Part shown: one piece after another, positions 1-9,117 of the stretch | Position numbering within the stretch: position 1 is the stretch's first letter | How the letters are laid out: each line of letters begins with the position of its first letter | NCBI GenBank assembly: GCA_028874195.1 | Contig: JAPPLM010000058.1 | Location: 1-46,683 of the forward strand | From: Chloroflexota bacterium | GTDB lineage: Bacteria; Chloroflexota; UBA11872; VXOZ01 | Length of the DNA: 46,683 nt | Direction: 5' to 3' | Translations under genes and position numbers: made by a program | Notes under the pieces: generated by a model | What the model was told of the DNA's origin: nothing | Database searches by the model: none | What the model saw: only the letters and a program-made list of their open reading frames with translations

Positions 1-84
1 TACGCCAATTCAAGCCCTGCAAAATCTGTCAACGAATTAGTCAACACTTACAGGGAATGACTGTGTGACATGCCCCCTCTCTGC

Positions 85-111
85 GTAGCGCGGGGGCTTG
101 TCCCCCGCTCC
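85..111. repeat. R2 palindromic repeat copy
   Basis: The core reads GCGGGGGCTTGTCCCCCGC, a 7-bp GC arm pair around a short loop, preceded by GTAGC. The same unit recurs at 3019-3045 and, in inverse orientation, at 10092-10119, 17120-17145 and 24058-24082, always between genes. Confidence 0.85.
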
Positions 112-180
112 GACTTCGGGACTAAGAACGCGGCAAGAAAACTCGCCTCCAGCCATTCGATACAACCGTTCCTCGGAGAA

Positions 181-210
181 GATGGATTCCCGCTTTCGCG
201 GGAATGACGG
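181..210 (+). repeat. R1 palindromic repeat copy (HSRESGNP type)
   Basis: The copy has the form GATGGATTCCCGC-TTTC-GCGGGAATGACGG. The arms CCCGC/GCGGG form a hairpin. The reverse strand translates as the familiar HSRESGNP peptide, which is a repeat signature and not a gene. Confidence 0.85.
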
Positions 211-500
211 ACGACGCGCCCCTCGCGTTGCCCCCTCAACTTCGCTCATTTGCCCGCCTTTTTCAACATACAAATGACAGAGGTCGGCGTTTTGTTCTGT
301 GAGTGGCAGTCGGCGTGCAATGGCTCAAGGACTGTAGCCCAATCAACGCTAGACTGTTTACCTGTCATTCGCCCCGGTCTCAGGCAGCGTCTGCATTCAT
401 CTGTCTTGCCCGGGTCGCGTCCGGCGCTACTCCGCTAGCGGACGGCAACCGCATCCCGTACCATAGGAGCGATTGCGTGTACGTCTAAGCGGAGAGTGCC

Positions 501-1286
501 GTGACTACGGACACAACGGACGCGCTTCTAGAGGTCGCAAACGTCGCCAAGTCGTTTGGCGGGCTACAGGCGGTGCAAAACTGTTCGCTGCAGGTGCGCC
601 GGGGCACGATAACGGGTCTGATTGGACCGAACGGCGCCGGCAAGACGACGCTGTTCAATTGCATCTCCGGCTTCTACGCGCCGGACGCCGGCAGCATCGT
701 CTTCCAAGGCCAGCGCATCGACGGCTTGCCGCCGCATCGGGTCTTTCACCACGGCCTCTGCCGCACGTTCCAGGTGCCCAAAGAACTCAAGCTCATGACA
801 GTGCTGGAAAACCTGATGCTCGTACCGTCGGGCCAGACTGGCGAGCGGTTGGGGGCGGCGTGGTTGATGCCCTGGCGCGTGCGGCAGCAAGAGCGGGAGG
901 CGTACGACAAGGCGCTGGACGTGCTGGAGTTCGTCAATCTGGCGCATCTACGCGCTGAATATGCGGAAAACCTCTCCACCGGGCAGAAGAAGCTGCTGGA
1001 GCTGGCACGGGCCATGATGACCGATCCGCAACTCATCATGCTCGACGAGCCGGGCGCGGGCGTGAACCCCACTCTGCTGCGCAGCCTGATGCAGCAAATC
1101 GAGCGCTTGGTTTCCGAACGAGGCATATCTGTCCTCCTCATCGAGCACAATATGGCGGTGGTCATGGGCCTCTGCGATCCCGTCATCGTCATGAGCAACG
1201 GCGAGAAACTGGCGGAGGGCACGCCGGCTGAGATTCAGCGGAACGAACAGGTGCTCGCGGCCTACCTGGGAGGTCAGAACCGGTGA
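501..1286 (+). CDS. livG: branched-chain amino acid-type ABC transporter ATPase LivG
   Basis: This 261-residue cytoplasmic ATPase belongs to the LivG family and would energise the LivHM permease encoded just downstream. It has Walker A (GPNGAGKTT, about residues 42-50), the signature motif as LSTGQKKLLELARAM (about 158-172) and Walker B (LIMLDEPGAGVNP). The C-terminal insert around IEHNM/VMGLCDPVIVM is typical of LivG. The start is GTG, with GGAG six bases upstream. The gene overlaps livF by four bases, so the two ATPases are probably translationally coupled. The substrate cannot be told from the ATPase: members of this family move leucine/isoleucine/valine, but also amides, urea and aromatic acids. 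Confidence 0.93.
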   Translation: MTTDTTDALLEVANVAKSFGGLQAVQNCSLQVRRGTITGLIGPNGAGKTTLFNCISGFYAPDAGSIVFQGQRIDGLPPHRVFHHGLCRTFQVPKELKLMTVLENLMLVPSGQTGERLGAAWLMPWRVRQQEREAYDKALDVLEFVNLAHLRAEYAENLSTGQKKLLELARAMMTDPQLIMLDEPGAGVNPTLLRSLMQQIERLVSERGISVLLIEHNMAVVMGLCDPVIVMSNGEKLAEGTPAEIQRNEQVLAAYLGGQNR

Positions 1287-1993
1287 ATCTGCTCGAGGCC
1301 TCCGGGATAATCTCCGGCTACGGCGAAATAGAGATCCTGCATGGCGTCTCTCTCTCCGTCGGCGCCGGGGAGGTGGTGGCCATTATCGGTCCTAACGGCT
1401 GCGGCAAGTCTACGCTCATGAAGACCATTTTCGGACTGCTGGAACCCAGCCAGGGTACGGTGACGTTCAACGATACCGACATTACCGGTATGCCGCCCCA
1501 TGACATCGTCTGCCTGGGTCTGAGCTACGTGCCGCAGGCGGACAACACCTTCCTCAGCCTCACGGTGGAGGAGAACCTGGCCATGGGCGCCTTCTTGCGC
1601 ACCGACAATTACGCGAAACAAGCAGAGATGGTCTACGGCCTCTTTCCCGATCTCAAGACACGCCGCCATACTAAAGTCTCCGCGCTGAGCGGCGGCCAGC
1701 GGCAGATGGTGGCGATGGCGCGCGCGCTCATGTTGGACCCGCAACTCCTGCTGCTCGACGAACCGACGGCGGGTCTCGCTCCCGTATTCGTGGAGACGGT
1801 CTTTGGACAAATCGAACACATTAACGGGCAGGGCATTGCGGTGCTCATGGTCGAGCAGAACGCGCGCATGGCGCTGGAACATGCCCAACGCGGCTATGTG
1901 CTGGCGAGCGGCGAGAACCGCTTCACCGACGAGAGCAAGGCGCTGCTGGCCAACGAGGAAGTGGCCCGGCTCTATCTGGGAGGGGCAGCGTGA
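1283..1993 (+). CDS. livF: branched-chain amino acid-type ABC transporter ATPase LivF
   Basis: This 236-residue protein is the second ATPase of the Liv-type importer. Walker A (GPNGCGKST), a canonical LSGGQRQMVAMARALM signature and Walker B (LLLLDEPTAGLAP) are all intact, followed by the LivF-type VEQNARMAL switch region. The GTG start lies within the last codons of livG (GTGA overlap), and the stop overlaps the start of livH by four bases, so livG, livF and livH read as one operon. LivF is normally shorter than LivG, and its length of about 235 residues fits. The function is well supported; the transported compound is not. Confidence 0.93.
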   Translation: MNLLEASGIISGYGEIEILHGVSLSVGAGEVVAIIGPNGCGKSTLMKTIFGLLEPSQGTVTFNDTDITGMPPHDIVCLGLSYVPQADNTFLSLTVEENLAMGAFLRTDNYAKQAEMVYGLFPDLKTRRHTKVSALSGGQRQMVAMARALMLDPQLLLLDEPTAGLAPVFVETVFGQIEHINGQGIAVLMVEQNARMALEHAQRGYVLASGENRFTDESKALLANEEVARLYLGGAA

Positions 1994-2907
1994 TTGCCCT
2001 GGTCGTCGACGGCATCATCCTCGGCAGCATCCTCTCGCTGGGAGCAGTGAGTCTCACCTTGGTCTACGGCATCGTCCGCTTTGCAAACTTCGCCCATGGC
2101 GACCTGATGGCCGTTGGGGCGTACGTGGCTTTCTTTCTCGTGAACACGGCCTTTGTCGCCCTTGGTCTCCCGGACGCCACGTTTGGGCCGCTTTCATTCG
2201 GATTGCCCATGGCGCTTGCGCTGCCAGTGGCGATGCTTGTCACGGCCGGCGTGGCCGTGGTCGTCGACCGGCTCGTGTTTCGTCCCATGCGGCAGCGCGG
2301 CTACGCGCCGGTGATGTTCGTTATCGGTTCGCTCGCCGTTGCCTTTGCCATACGCGCCCTGCTCTTCATCATCTGGGGACCGGAATTCCACTTCTTTACG
2401 CAAGCCTTGCGGCCGGCATTGCAACTGCCGTTCGAGGTCCGCGTGAAGCCCGACCAGATCTTCATCCTGCTGGCCTGTCTCACCATGGTGGCGGGGCTCT
2501 ATCTCTTCTTGCAGCGTTCGAAGATTGGCAAGGCGCTGCGCGCCACGGCGGACAACCCGGACCTGGCGCGCGTTAGCGGGATAAATACCGAGCACATGCT
2601 GGTATGGACGTGGGCCCTTGGCGCGGCGATGGCGGCGACGGCCGGCATTTTGCTCGGCATCGACGCGCAATTGCGGCCGGAGATGGGCTGGAACTTGCTG
2701 CTGCCGCTCTTTGCCGCGGCCATTCTCGGCGGCATCGGCAACCCGTACGGCGCGTTGGTGGGCGGCATGATAATAGGCATTGTGCAGCAGGTCTCGACGG
2801 CGTTCCTGCTGCCAACCTATAAGCCTGCTGTCGCCTTTGTCATCTTGATCTTGGTGCTGCTGATCCGGCCGCGAGGCATTCTGGGCAGCGAACAGCGGGG
2901 GTTCTAG
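1990..2907 (+). CDS. livH: branched-chain amino acid-type ABC transporter permease LivH
   Basis: This 305-residue integral membrane protein has about eight hydrophobic helices and the LivH-type N-terminus (VDGIILGSILSLGAVSLTLV, then VRFANFAHGD). The conserved cytoplasmic loop around LRATADNPDLARVSGI and the C-terminal IRPRGILG motif are also present. It would pair with LivM to form the translocation path. It starts with GTG inside the end of livF. The next gene, livM, is separated by about 325 bases filled with R1 and R2 repeats, which is unusual for an otherwise overlapping operon and suggests repeat insertion after the operon formed. Confidence 0.92.
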   Translation: MIALVVDGIILGSILSLGAVSLTLVYGIVRFANFAHGDLMAVGAYVAFFLVNTAFVALGLPDATFGPLSFGLPMALALPVAMLVTAGVAVVVDRLVFRPMRQRGYAPVMFVIGSLAVAFAIRALLFIIWGPEFHFFTQALRPALQLPFEVRVKPDQIFILLACLTMVAGLYLFLQRSKIGKALRATADNPDLARVSGINTEHMLVWTWALGAAMAATAGILLGIDAQLRPEMGWNLLLPLFAAAILGGIGNPYGALVGGMIIGIVQQVSTAFLLPTYKPAVAFVILILVLLIRPRGILGSEQRGF

Positions 2908-3018
2908 GCGTAGTTGGCGGGTAGCGCAGGGTTGCAAACTGCGTGCGCAAGTATGGAAACTGGGTCACGTCCTACAGGCTTTAGAAAGTCGCTATGAACG
3001 CGGCAAAGAGTGCAGGGC

Positions 3019-3198
3019 GTAGCGCGGGGGCTTGTCCCCCGCTCCTTGGTACGGCGTGTGCAGCGAAGACAAGATGGGTTCCGCGCCCCGGCACGGGGCG
3101 AGTTTTCACGGGAATGACGGAGTTGAGTGGGGCACACGAGCGCGGAGAAGATGGATTCCGCGACCCCGTGCGGGGGCGAGCTTTCGCGGGAATGACGG
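3019..3198. repeat. cluster of one R2 and two R1 repeats between livH and livM
   Basis: An R2 copy is at 3019-3045. Two R1-type copies follow at about 3071-3120 and 3147-3198, each with the GATGG(A/G)TTCCGCG start and GGGAATGACGG end. They carry an extra CGCCCC/GGGGCG arm. The livM reading frame happens to stay open upstream through these repeats, which can mislead start prediction. Confidence 0.8.
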
Positions 3199-3233
3199 AT
3201 AGGGCGCCATGCGCGAGGAGTGAAGTCAGTACC

Positions 3234-4223
3234 ATGACGATCGAGGCAATACTGAGTTCCGGCATACTGAACTATCTCGTCGGTTTTCTCATCGTCGCCA
3301 GCATCTACGCGCTGTTCACGCTCGGTCTCAACGTGCACTTTGGCGAGACCGGTCTGATCAACTTCGGCGTCGCCGGGTTCTTCGCCATCGGCGCGTACAC
3401 GGCGGCGTTGGTCACCAAGCCGCTGCCCACCGGCGAACTCGCCCGCTACACCCAGCAGGCGTTCGGTCTCGACCAGCCGTTTCTCGTGGGTGTGATTGCC
3501 GCGGCCGTCGTCTGCGGCATCGTCGCCGTGCTCATCGGGATTCCTACGTTGCGGTTACGCGAGGACTATCTCGCCATTGCCACTATCGGTATCGCCGAGA
3601 GCATTCGGCTCGTCTTCAACAACGAACAGTGGCTCGCCAACGGTTCCAAAGGGCTGGTCGGCATCCCGCGCCCGCTCTACGACGTGGTGCCGACCGCGTA
3701 CTACAACTACGTCTACCTTGGCATCGTCGTGCTCGTGCTTGCCATCGTCGCGGTATTGCTGGAGCGGATGATCCGCTCGCCGTGGGGGCGCGTGTTGCGG
3801 GCGATACGGGAAGACGAGGTGGTGGCTGCCGCTTACGGGAAGAACGTGTTCGGCTTCAAGCTGCAAGCGTTGGTGCTCGGCGCGATGGTGATGGGCATTG
3901 GCGGCGCGCTCTACGCCCACAACGCCGGCACCATCAGCCCCGGCGTGTTCGAGCCGGTCTTCGGCACCTTCATCATCTGGGTCATGCTGATCTTGGGCGG
4001 CAGCGGTAACACGAAAGGCGTGATTCTCGGCGCATTCGTCTTCTGGGCGATCTGGGCGGGGACGCAGTTTGCGACGGACGCTTTGGTGCCGCCGGCCTTG
4101 AGCGCCCGCGCGCCGTACTTCCGCTTTCTTCTGATAGAGACGCTGCTCGTGCTCATGCTGCTCTTCCGTCCCAAGGGCATCCTCGGCGAAGAGCGTTTCG
4201 TCTCTACGTTGCGCCCACGGTGA
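3234..4223 (+). CDS. livM: branched-chain amino acid-type ABC transporter permease LivM
   Basis: This 329-residue membrane protein is the LivM partner of the importer. It shows LivM landmarks: NVHFGETGLINFGVAGFFAIG near the N-terminus, the PTLRLREDYLAI segment, the loop GRVLRAIREDEVVAAAYGKN and the C-terminal FRPKGILGEERF. The frame stays open about 80 codons further upstream, but that stretch translates R1/R2 repeat DNA. The ATG at 3234, preceded by GAGGAG at 3215-3220, gives a protein of family length and was chosen. The gene ends the livGFHM group. A pair of palindromes 70 bases past the stop may terminate transcription. Confidence 0.92.
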   Translation: MTIEAILSSGILNYLVGFLIVASIYALFTLGLNVHFGETGLINFGVAGFFAIGAYTAALVTKPLPTGELARYTQQAFGLDQPFLVGVIAAAVVCGIVAVLIGIPTLRLREDYLAIATIGIAESIRLVFNNEQWLANGSKGLVGIPRPLYDVVPTAYYNYVYLGIVVLVLAIVAVLLERMIRSPWGRVLRAIREDEVVAAAYGKNVFGFKLQALVLGAMVMGIGGALYAHNAGTISPGVFEPVFGTFIIWVMLILGGSGNTKGVILGAFVFWAIWAGTQFATDALVPPALSARAPYFRFLLIETLLVLMLLFRPKGILGEERFVSTLRPR

Positions 4224-4294
4224 CCTGAGCTATCCTGTTCTTCCAATCGCTTTGCAATGGGAGTGCTGCTATCAATCCGTTCATACCGCAACAA

Positions 4295-4325
4295 GGGCTT
4301 TGCAAAGCCCAGGCTTCGCGAAGCC
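4295..4325. terminator. two adjacent perfect palindromes between convergent genes
   Basis: GGGCTTTGCAAAGCCC (4295-4310) and GGCTTCGCGAAGCC (4312-4325) are back-to-back perfect palindromes between livM (+) and the PASTA gene (-). They could form hairpins on either strand and act as a bidirectional stop. No T-run follows, so intrinsic termination is uncertain. Confidence 0.4.
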
Positions 4326-4448
4326 CACTCAGCACGAACGAATTGGTAGCAACGCTAAGGCAGCAACGGACGGATAACGCAAACGGGCGCCGGCGGATGG
4401 GTAGCGACTGGGGCTGTCACCTACTGCCAGTCCGTAGGAGAAGGCGCG

Positions 4449-5384
4449 CTACGGCGGCGTACAACCGGAAGCGCCGGAACCGCCGCGAATGTTGAGGGTT
4501 ACTTCGGAATTCTGCGGAATTGGAAGACCGGGCTCCGGGTTTTGGCTGGCGACGGTGCCACACGTTCCACGGTCGGTGGTGAGTTCGATACCCACGACGC
4601 CCCGCAGCCCGATGGCTGCAAGCTCCTCCTGCGCGATAAGGAGTTGCTTGTCGCGCACATCCGGCACGGTGGAACGATCGACACCCGCGCTGACGGTGAG
4701 GCGCACAGTGCCCCCCGGCTCTACTTGCGTGCCGGCGGTCGGCTCTTGAGCAATCACCCTACCCGCGGGGATCGTGGCGCTTCCTTGCTCTACCATTTCA
4801 ACGTTAACGCCGAGTGGTTGCAGCTTTTCGCGGGCATTGTCCGCCGTAGTCCCCACCACGTCGGGCATTGTGGGGTTTTCGGGCCCCTTGCTTATTCTGA
4901 CGGTGACCGTGAAGCCCTCATCCACCTCCGTATTCGCCGGCGGCGACTGGCTCACGACCAGACCGGGGGCAACATCCTCAGCGAAAACCTCTTCGATTTC
5001 GGCGGCAAGCCGATATTGCTCAAGCAAGGCAACCGCCCGCTCTTCTGATAGTTGGGTGAGGTCCGGCAAGGCAATGCGCGGCGTAGGCGAAGGCTGCGCG
5101 CCTTGACCGCTCGACGCGGTAGGCACGCTTGGCGGCGTGGTAGCCGCGGGGCGGGTCGGCAGCCTTGGCTCGCTCGTGGCGGACGGGGAGAGGATGGGAA
5201 CATCCTCAACGAGCGCCCCGAGGTCCGGCACGAGGCGGAAGCCAAGCCACAGCGCGACTATCGCGGCGAGAAAGATCAGCGGAATACCCCAGCGGGAAGA
5301 TGGTTCCGGTGACCGCCTGTTCGGCCTGCTCGTTCTGCCGGAGCTACCCGCTCCAAATAAGCCCGACAATCCTCGCTTAGCCAT
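4449..5384 (-). CDS. PASTA-domain membrane protein without kinase domain
   Basis: This 311-residue protein has a basic, Ser/Arg-rich cytoplasmic N-terminus (1-32), one membrane helix (about 33-53), a Pro/Thr/Ser-rich linker (about 65-105) and three PASTA domains in tandem (about 107-170, 172-235 and 238-300). Each PASTA unit shows the pattern of P-x-hydrophobic start, A-x-x-x-L helix, V-x-x-Q-x-P turn and V-x-L-x-x-S/G end. PASTA domains bind peptidoglycan or muropeptides outside the cell in Ser/Thr kinases and penicillin-binding proteins. Here there is no kinase or transpeptidase domain, so the protein may be an accessory wall sensor. It starts at ATG with GAGG close upstream. It lies downstream of smc on the same strand but is separated by an R3 repeat. 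Confidence 0.85.
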   Translation of the reverse strand: MAKRGLSGLFGAGSSGRTSRPNRRSPEPSSRWGIPLIFLAAIVALWLGFRLVPDLGALVEDVPILSPSATSEPRLPTRPAATTPPSVPTASSGQGAQPSPTPRIALPDLTQLSEERAVALLEQYRLAAEIEEVFAEDVAPGLVVSQSPPANTEVDEGFTVTVRISKGPENPTMPDVVGTTADNAREKLQPLGVNVEMVEQGSATIPAGRVIAQEPTAGTQVEPGGTVRLTVSAGVDRSTVPDVRDKQLLIAQEELAAIGLRGVVGIELTTDRGTCGTVASQNPEPGLPIPQNSEVTLNIRGGSGASGCTPP

Positions 5385-5486
5385 CGCGCCTCGCCACTAC
5401 TGATATCCTTCTTTGCATCCGCTCAAGCGGAGAACGCTGACTTTGCTAAGCGTGAACGCCAGCGCCTCTCCATGCGTCTTTCGACC

Positions 5487-5556
5487 CTTCGACAAAGCCC
5501 GTACCGAGCTTGTCGAAGTGCTCAGGACAGGCAGGCTCAAGACGAACGGAAACCCT
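5487..5556. repeat. R3 repeat copy
   Basis: The copy holds CCCTTCGACAAAGCCCGTAC, then GAGCTTGTCGAAG, then CTCAGGACAGGCAGGCTCA and finally GACGAACGG. The first and second parts are inverted arms (CTTCGACAA / TTGTCGAAG). It lies between smc and the PASTA gene. Confidence 0.75.
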
Positions 5557-5593
5557 GAGCGCGTGCAGAATATTGCACGAAAAGCGGCATCGC

Positions 5594-8500
5594 TCATCCC
5601 GTGGGCGCGAGCAACTCCTCGCGCAGTTCCTCCAAGTGGAGCGAGAGCACCTGCGACACACCCTCTTCCGCCATGCTAACACCAAAGAGCGCATCCGCCA
5701 TCTCCATAGTGCCACGATTGTGCGTAATGACCAAGAACTGGGTGTCGCGGCCGTATTCGCGGAGCAGCTTGCAGAAGCGGCCGATGTTCGTTTCGTCCAA
5801 CATGGCGTCCGCCTCGTCGAGGAGACAGAGCGGTGTGGCGCGCGCGCTGAGCAGCGCGAACAAGAGCGCCAGCGCCACCAGCGCCCGTTCGCCGCCCGAG
5901 AGGAGCGAGAGCGCCTGCCGCCGCTTGCCCGGCAGCCGCACGGTGATTTCGATGCCGGTCTGGTCCGGGTTATCGGGATCAGTCAGGCTCAAGTCGGCGT
6001 CACCGCCGTCGAAGAGCACTTTCACCATGGCGCGGAAGTCCGCCGCTACTTGCTGGAAGGTTGCGTTGAAGTCCTGCCGTATGGTGCGGCGGAGCTGCCG
6101 CTTCACCTCGTCGAGGTCTTGCCCGGCAGCTTCCAGATCGGCAATTTGCTCGCGGAGGAACGTGGCGCGTTCCTCGAGTTCGGCGAATTCCTCCACCGCC
6201 AGCGGGTTCACGGGGCCAATGCGGCGCAGGCGATTGCGCAGCAACGTCACGCGGCTCTGCAATTCCTCCAACGGCTCGTCCGCGGCCTTGGGTACCGGTT
6301 CCGCTTCCGGTTCGTCGCTCAGCCAGCGGAGAATCGTATCCTCGCGCCGCTGCTGCACGCTTGCCAGCACTTGCTCGGCGCGACCGTAGTCCACGGTGCG
6401 GGCAGTCCGCTGGTTCTCCAGGTCGGCGATGGCCCGGACAAGCGCGCCGTGTTGCGCCCGCAATTCCTCCAGGGCGGTACGTTGCTGCTTTCTCTCGGCT
6501 TCGGCTGCTTCCGCGTGCGCGGCGGTCTGCGTGGCAGCCTGCGCCGTTGCCGCGAGTTCCGTCTGCAGAGCGCCGAGAGCCTCTGCGCGTTCGCGGCACG
6601 TGGCGGCGAGGGTGCTCTGCTCGCGTAAGAGGCTCTGTTGCTCGGTACGCAATTGGGCGATAGCCCGGGTCAGATGCTCCTTCCGCTGCTGCTGGACGGC
6701 AAGCTGCGTCTGCAAGGAGCTTACCTCGGCCCGCTGGGTCTCTACTTCCTGTTGCAGGGTATCGCGGGTGCGTTCGCGCTCGCCGATTTCCCGCGTCAGA
6801 CGCTCTTTGGCGGCGACAGCCAGCGGGGCTTCACGCTCGCGGGCCGCGATGGCGTCGTCGAGTTCCTCACGCTGCGTCCGCGCCTCCTCCTCAACCTGCT
6901 CCCACCACGCAATCTGCCGCGCCGATTCGTCGTATTCATTGGTCTGCTTCTGCAAAGCGGCAGCGGCCGTTCGCGCCTCGTCGGCGCTCTGGGCATAGGC
7001 CGCGGCTGTTGCCTGCGCCTCTTCCCGCAGGCGGTCTCTTTGGCCGCGCAGAGCGGACTCCTTTTGCTCAAGCTCCTCAGACCGGCGGCGCACGTCGGCC
7101 AGTTCAACCGTGAGCTTCTTCAACTGTTCTTGCTGCTGCCCGCGCTGCACGGACGCCTGCGCAAAACGGAAGACACCGTTGCCGTAAACGACGCCGTCAA
7201 CGCTCACGATAAGCGGCCAAGCGCTCCGGTCGGCAATGGACGAAATGGCGCCAACGTCCTTCACCACGAGAATTGCCGCAAGCAATGGCTCAAGTGCAAC
7301 GCTCTCAGGACCCAGTGCAATGAGATCTGCCGCACATCCAATGACGCCGGGATGTTTGGGAACGGTGCGTTCTTCCGCTTTCAGGAGATCGCTTGCCAAT
7401 ACGATGGCGTTTACGGCGGCCACACTGACCAAGTGCTCCACGAGTTTCTCGGCATCCCGGGCGTTCTCAGCCAGAAACGCCTCGCTCGGCAAGGCAGCCG
7501 CCACCGCCGTAGCAATGTCTGCGGGGAGGTCTGTCTCACCGAGAGTTGGCAAGAGCTTGACGCCAACGCGCGCCGCCACCGCGGCGGGCTTTGCGTCTTC
7601 GTCTGCCGCGGCTCCCGCCAGAATTGCGCGCAAAGCCTCAGTCCGGCCTTCCAAATCAGCGCGCCGGCGCAGCGGCCGCTGCCGCTCTTTTTCAAGCTGC
7701 TGGAATTCCCGCTCTACGTTCGCCAAGGCAGATGCGGCTTGCTCTTTCGCGGTCTGCCGGATGCTCTCCTCAGCTTGGAGGGTATCCGCTTTTTCCCGCA
7801 ACGCCGCCAAGGCAGCGGCGCGGTCGTGTTGCTGCTTGCGCACGTGCTGTAGTTGCTCCGCGGCTTCGGCCGCGCGCGTCAAGAGCGCTTCACGTTGTCG
7901 CTTGGTGTCATTGATGGCGGCAGTGAGGCTGTTGAGGCGCGTGGTTACGGTTACCCCTTCCTGCCGCAATTGTTGCAGGGCTGCCTCCGCTTTTTGGCGC
8001 GCCTCCTCTTTGTCGGTAATGCCGTTCCTTACCGTCTGCCACTCCGCCTGGAGCGTGGTGAGGGTCTCGGTTGACTCGGAGAGAGATGTTTCCTGCTTGG
8101 GCAGACGCGTTCTCACGGCGTCATGCCGCTCCGCGAGTTCCGCTTCCCGTGTTTCGGCTTCTTCCACACTGCGGGACAGGTGCGTCTGCCGTTCCTGCTG
8201 TACCGCCTGCCGCTGCGCGAGTTCGTTCAGACGGTTGCGCAGACCGCCCACCCGCGCCTCGAGGCGATGCAGGCCTTGCTCCTGCTCCTGTACGGCTTGC
8301 TCCAGGCGCTCGCGCTCCTGGGACCGGCTCGCGATTTGCGTTTCCAGCGTGCTGAGGGTCGCTTGGACTTGCTCCAGCTCCTGGCTTGCCGCCTGCTCCT
8401 CCGCGACAAGCTGTGCAAGCTGCGCCGCATACCAGGCATGCAACTCCCGGGCGAGTTCCTGCCGCAGGTCTTCCGCTCGTTGCGCCTCTTTGGCCTGCCT

Positions 8501-9112
8501 TTCGAGGACGGTGAGTCGCGGCTCCAGTTCCAGAAGGATGTCGCGCACCCGGCTCATGTTTTCTCGCACCCGTTGGAGCTTATTCTCCGCCTCGTGCTCT
8601 TGCATGTAGAGCGAACGCACGCCGGCGGCTTCCTCGAGCAATACCCGCCGGTCCTCCGGCCGCTGCGCCAGCACTTGATCCACCAGCCCTTGCCCGATCA
8701 TCATGCCTTGGCCGATACCGGCATCCGCGAGCAGTTGCTGGATGTCGCGCAGGCGCACGCGATTGCCGTTGAGGAGATACTCATTCTCGCCAGAACGATA
8801 CGCTCGCCGCGCGATGTTGATTTCGGCGAGTTCCAGCGGGAAGGCGCCGTCTTCATTGTCGAACGTCAGCGCTACCTCGGTCATGCTGCCCCGCGCGCGC
8901 CGGGGTGTGCCCGCGAAGACGACGTCTTCACTCTTGCGGCCCCGCAGGGCCAGCATGCTCTGTTCGCCGAGCGCCCAGCGGATGGCGTCGGCTAAGTTGC
9001 TCTTGCCGCTGCCGTTGGGGCCGACAATCGCGGCAATGCCCTGCGGGAAGGCCAGCTTGGTCCGGGTGGGAAACGTCTTGAAGCCTTGTATTTCAAGTTG
9101 CGTGAGATACAT
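5594..9112 (-). CDS. smc: chromosome segregation ATPase SMC
   Basis: This 1172-residue protein is a full-length SMC, the ATPase that with ScpA/ScpB organises and helps segregate the chromosome. The N-terminal head carries Walker A (GPNGSGKS, about 31-38) and the QQLLADAGIGQGMM region. Two long Gln/Glu/Ala-rich coiled coils flank a globular hinge (about residues 500-660). The C-terminal head has the signature LLSGGERALVALALLFALL and Walker B (CLLDEADAMLDETN). The ATG at 9112 gives the family-typical MYLTQLEIQGFKTF start and was preferred. A GTG at 9121, forming a GTGA overlap with the rnc stop, is the alternative. It follows rnc directly, the common rnc-smc order. Strong frames on the opposite strand are a composition artefact. 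Confidence 0.95.
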   Translation of the reverse strand: MYLTQLEIQGFKTFPTRTKLAFPQGIAAIVGPNGSGKSNLADAIRWALGEQSMLALRGRKSEDVVFAGTPRRARGSMTEVALTFDNEDGAFPLELAEINIARRAYRSGENEYLLNGNRVRLRDIQQLLADAGIGQGMMIGQGLVDQVLAQRPEDRRVLLEEAAGVRSLYMQEHEAENKLQRVRENMSRVRDILLELEPRLTVLERQAKEAQRAEDLRQELARELHAWYAAQLAQLVAEEQAASQELEQVQATLSTLETQIASRSQERERLEQAVQEQEQGLHRLEARVGGLRNRLNELAQRQAVQQERQTHLSRSVEEAETREAELAERHDAVRTRLPKQETSLSESTETLTTLQAEWQTVRNGITDKEEARQKAEAALQQLRQEGVTVTTRLNSLTAAINDTKRQREALLTRAAEAAEQLQHVRKQQHDRAAALAALREKADTLQAEESIRQTAKEQAASALANVEREFQQLEKERQRPLRRRADLEGRTEALRAILAGAAADEDAKPAAVAARVGVKLLPTLGETDLPADIATAVAAALPSEAFLAENARDAEKLVEHLVSVAAVNAIVLASDLLKAEERTVPKHPGVIGCAADLIALGPESVALEPLLAAILVVKDVGAISSIADRSAWPLIVSVDGVVYGNGVFRFAQASVQRGQQQEQLKKLTVELADVRRRSEELEQKESALRGQRDRLREEAQATAAAYAQSADEARTAAAALQKQTNEYDESARQIAWWEQVEEEARTQREELDDAIAAREREAPLAVAAKERLTREIGERERTRDTLQQEVETQRAEVSSLQTQLAVQQQRKEHLTRAIAQLRTEQQSLLREQSTLAATCRERAEALGALQTELAATAQAATQTAAHAEAAEAERKQQRTALEELRAQHGALVRAIADLENQRTARTVDYGRAEQVLASVQQRREDTILRWLSDEPEAEPVPKAADEPLEELQSRVTLLRNRLRRIGPVNPLAVEEFAELEERATFLREQIADLEAAGQDLDEVKRQLRRTIRQDFNATFQQVAADFRAMVKVLFDGGDADLSLTDPDNPDQTGIEITVRLPGKRRQALSLLSGGERALVALALLFALLSARATPLCLLDEADAMLDETNIGRFCKLLREYGRDTQFLVITHNRGTMEMADALFGVSMAEEGVSQVLSLHLEELREELLAPTG

Positions 9113-9117
9113 ACCGG

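Larger units (their letters stand above)
1..500. other. gene-free leader with repeat copies upstream of livG
   Basis: No convincing gene is seen in these 500 bases. Short open frames here only translate dispersed repeats. An R2 palindrome lies at 85-111 and an R1 copy at 181-210. The remaining 290 bases before livG show no clear sigma-70 promoter. The substrate-binding protein gene that normally accompanies this transporter is not present, so it must lie upstream of the window or elsewhere. Confidence 0.6.

Noticed and set aside
2994-3233. N-terminal extension of LivM by about 80 residues
   Set aside because: The extra codons translate R1/R2 repeat DNA and match nothing in LivM. The ATG at 3234 with GAGGAG upstream gives the family start.
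5510-8995. Several long open frames on the plus strand opposite smc
   Set aside because: They are composition-driven shadows of a G+C-rich coiled-coil gene, with biased Arg/Ser/Ala content and no recognisable domain.
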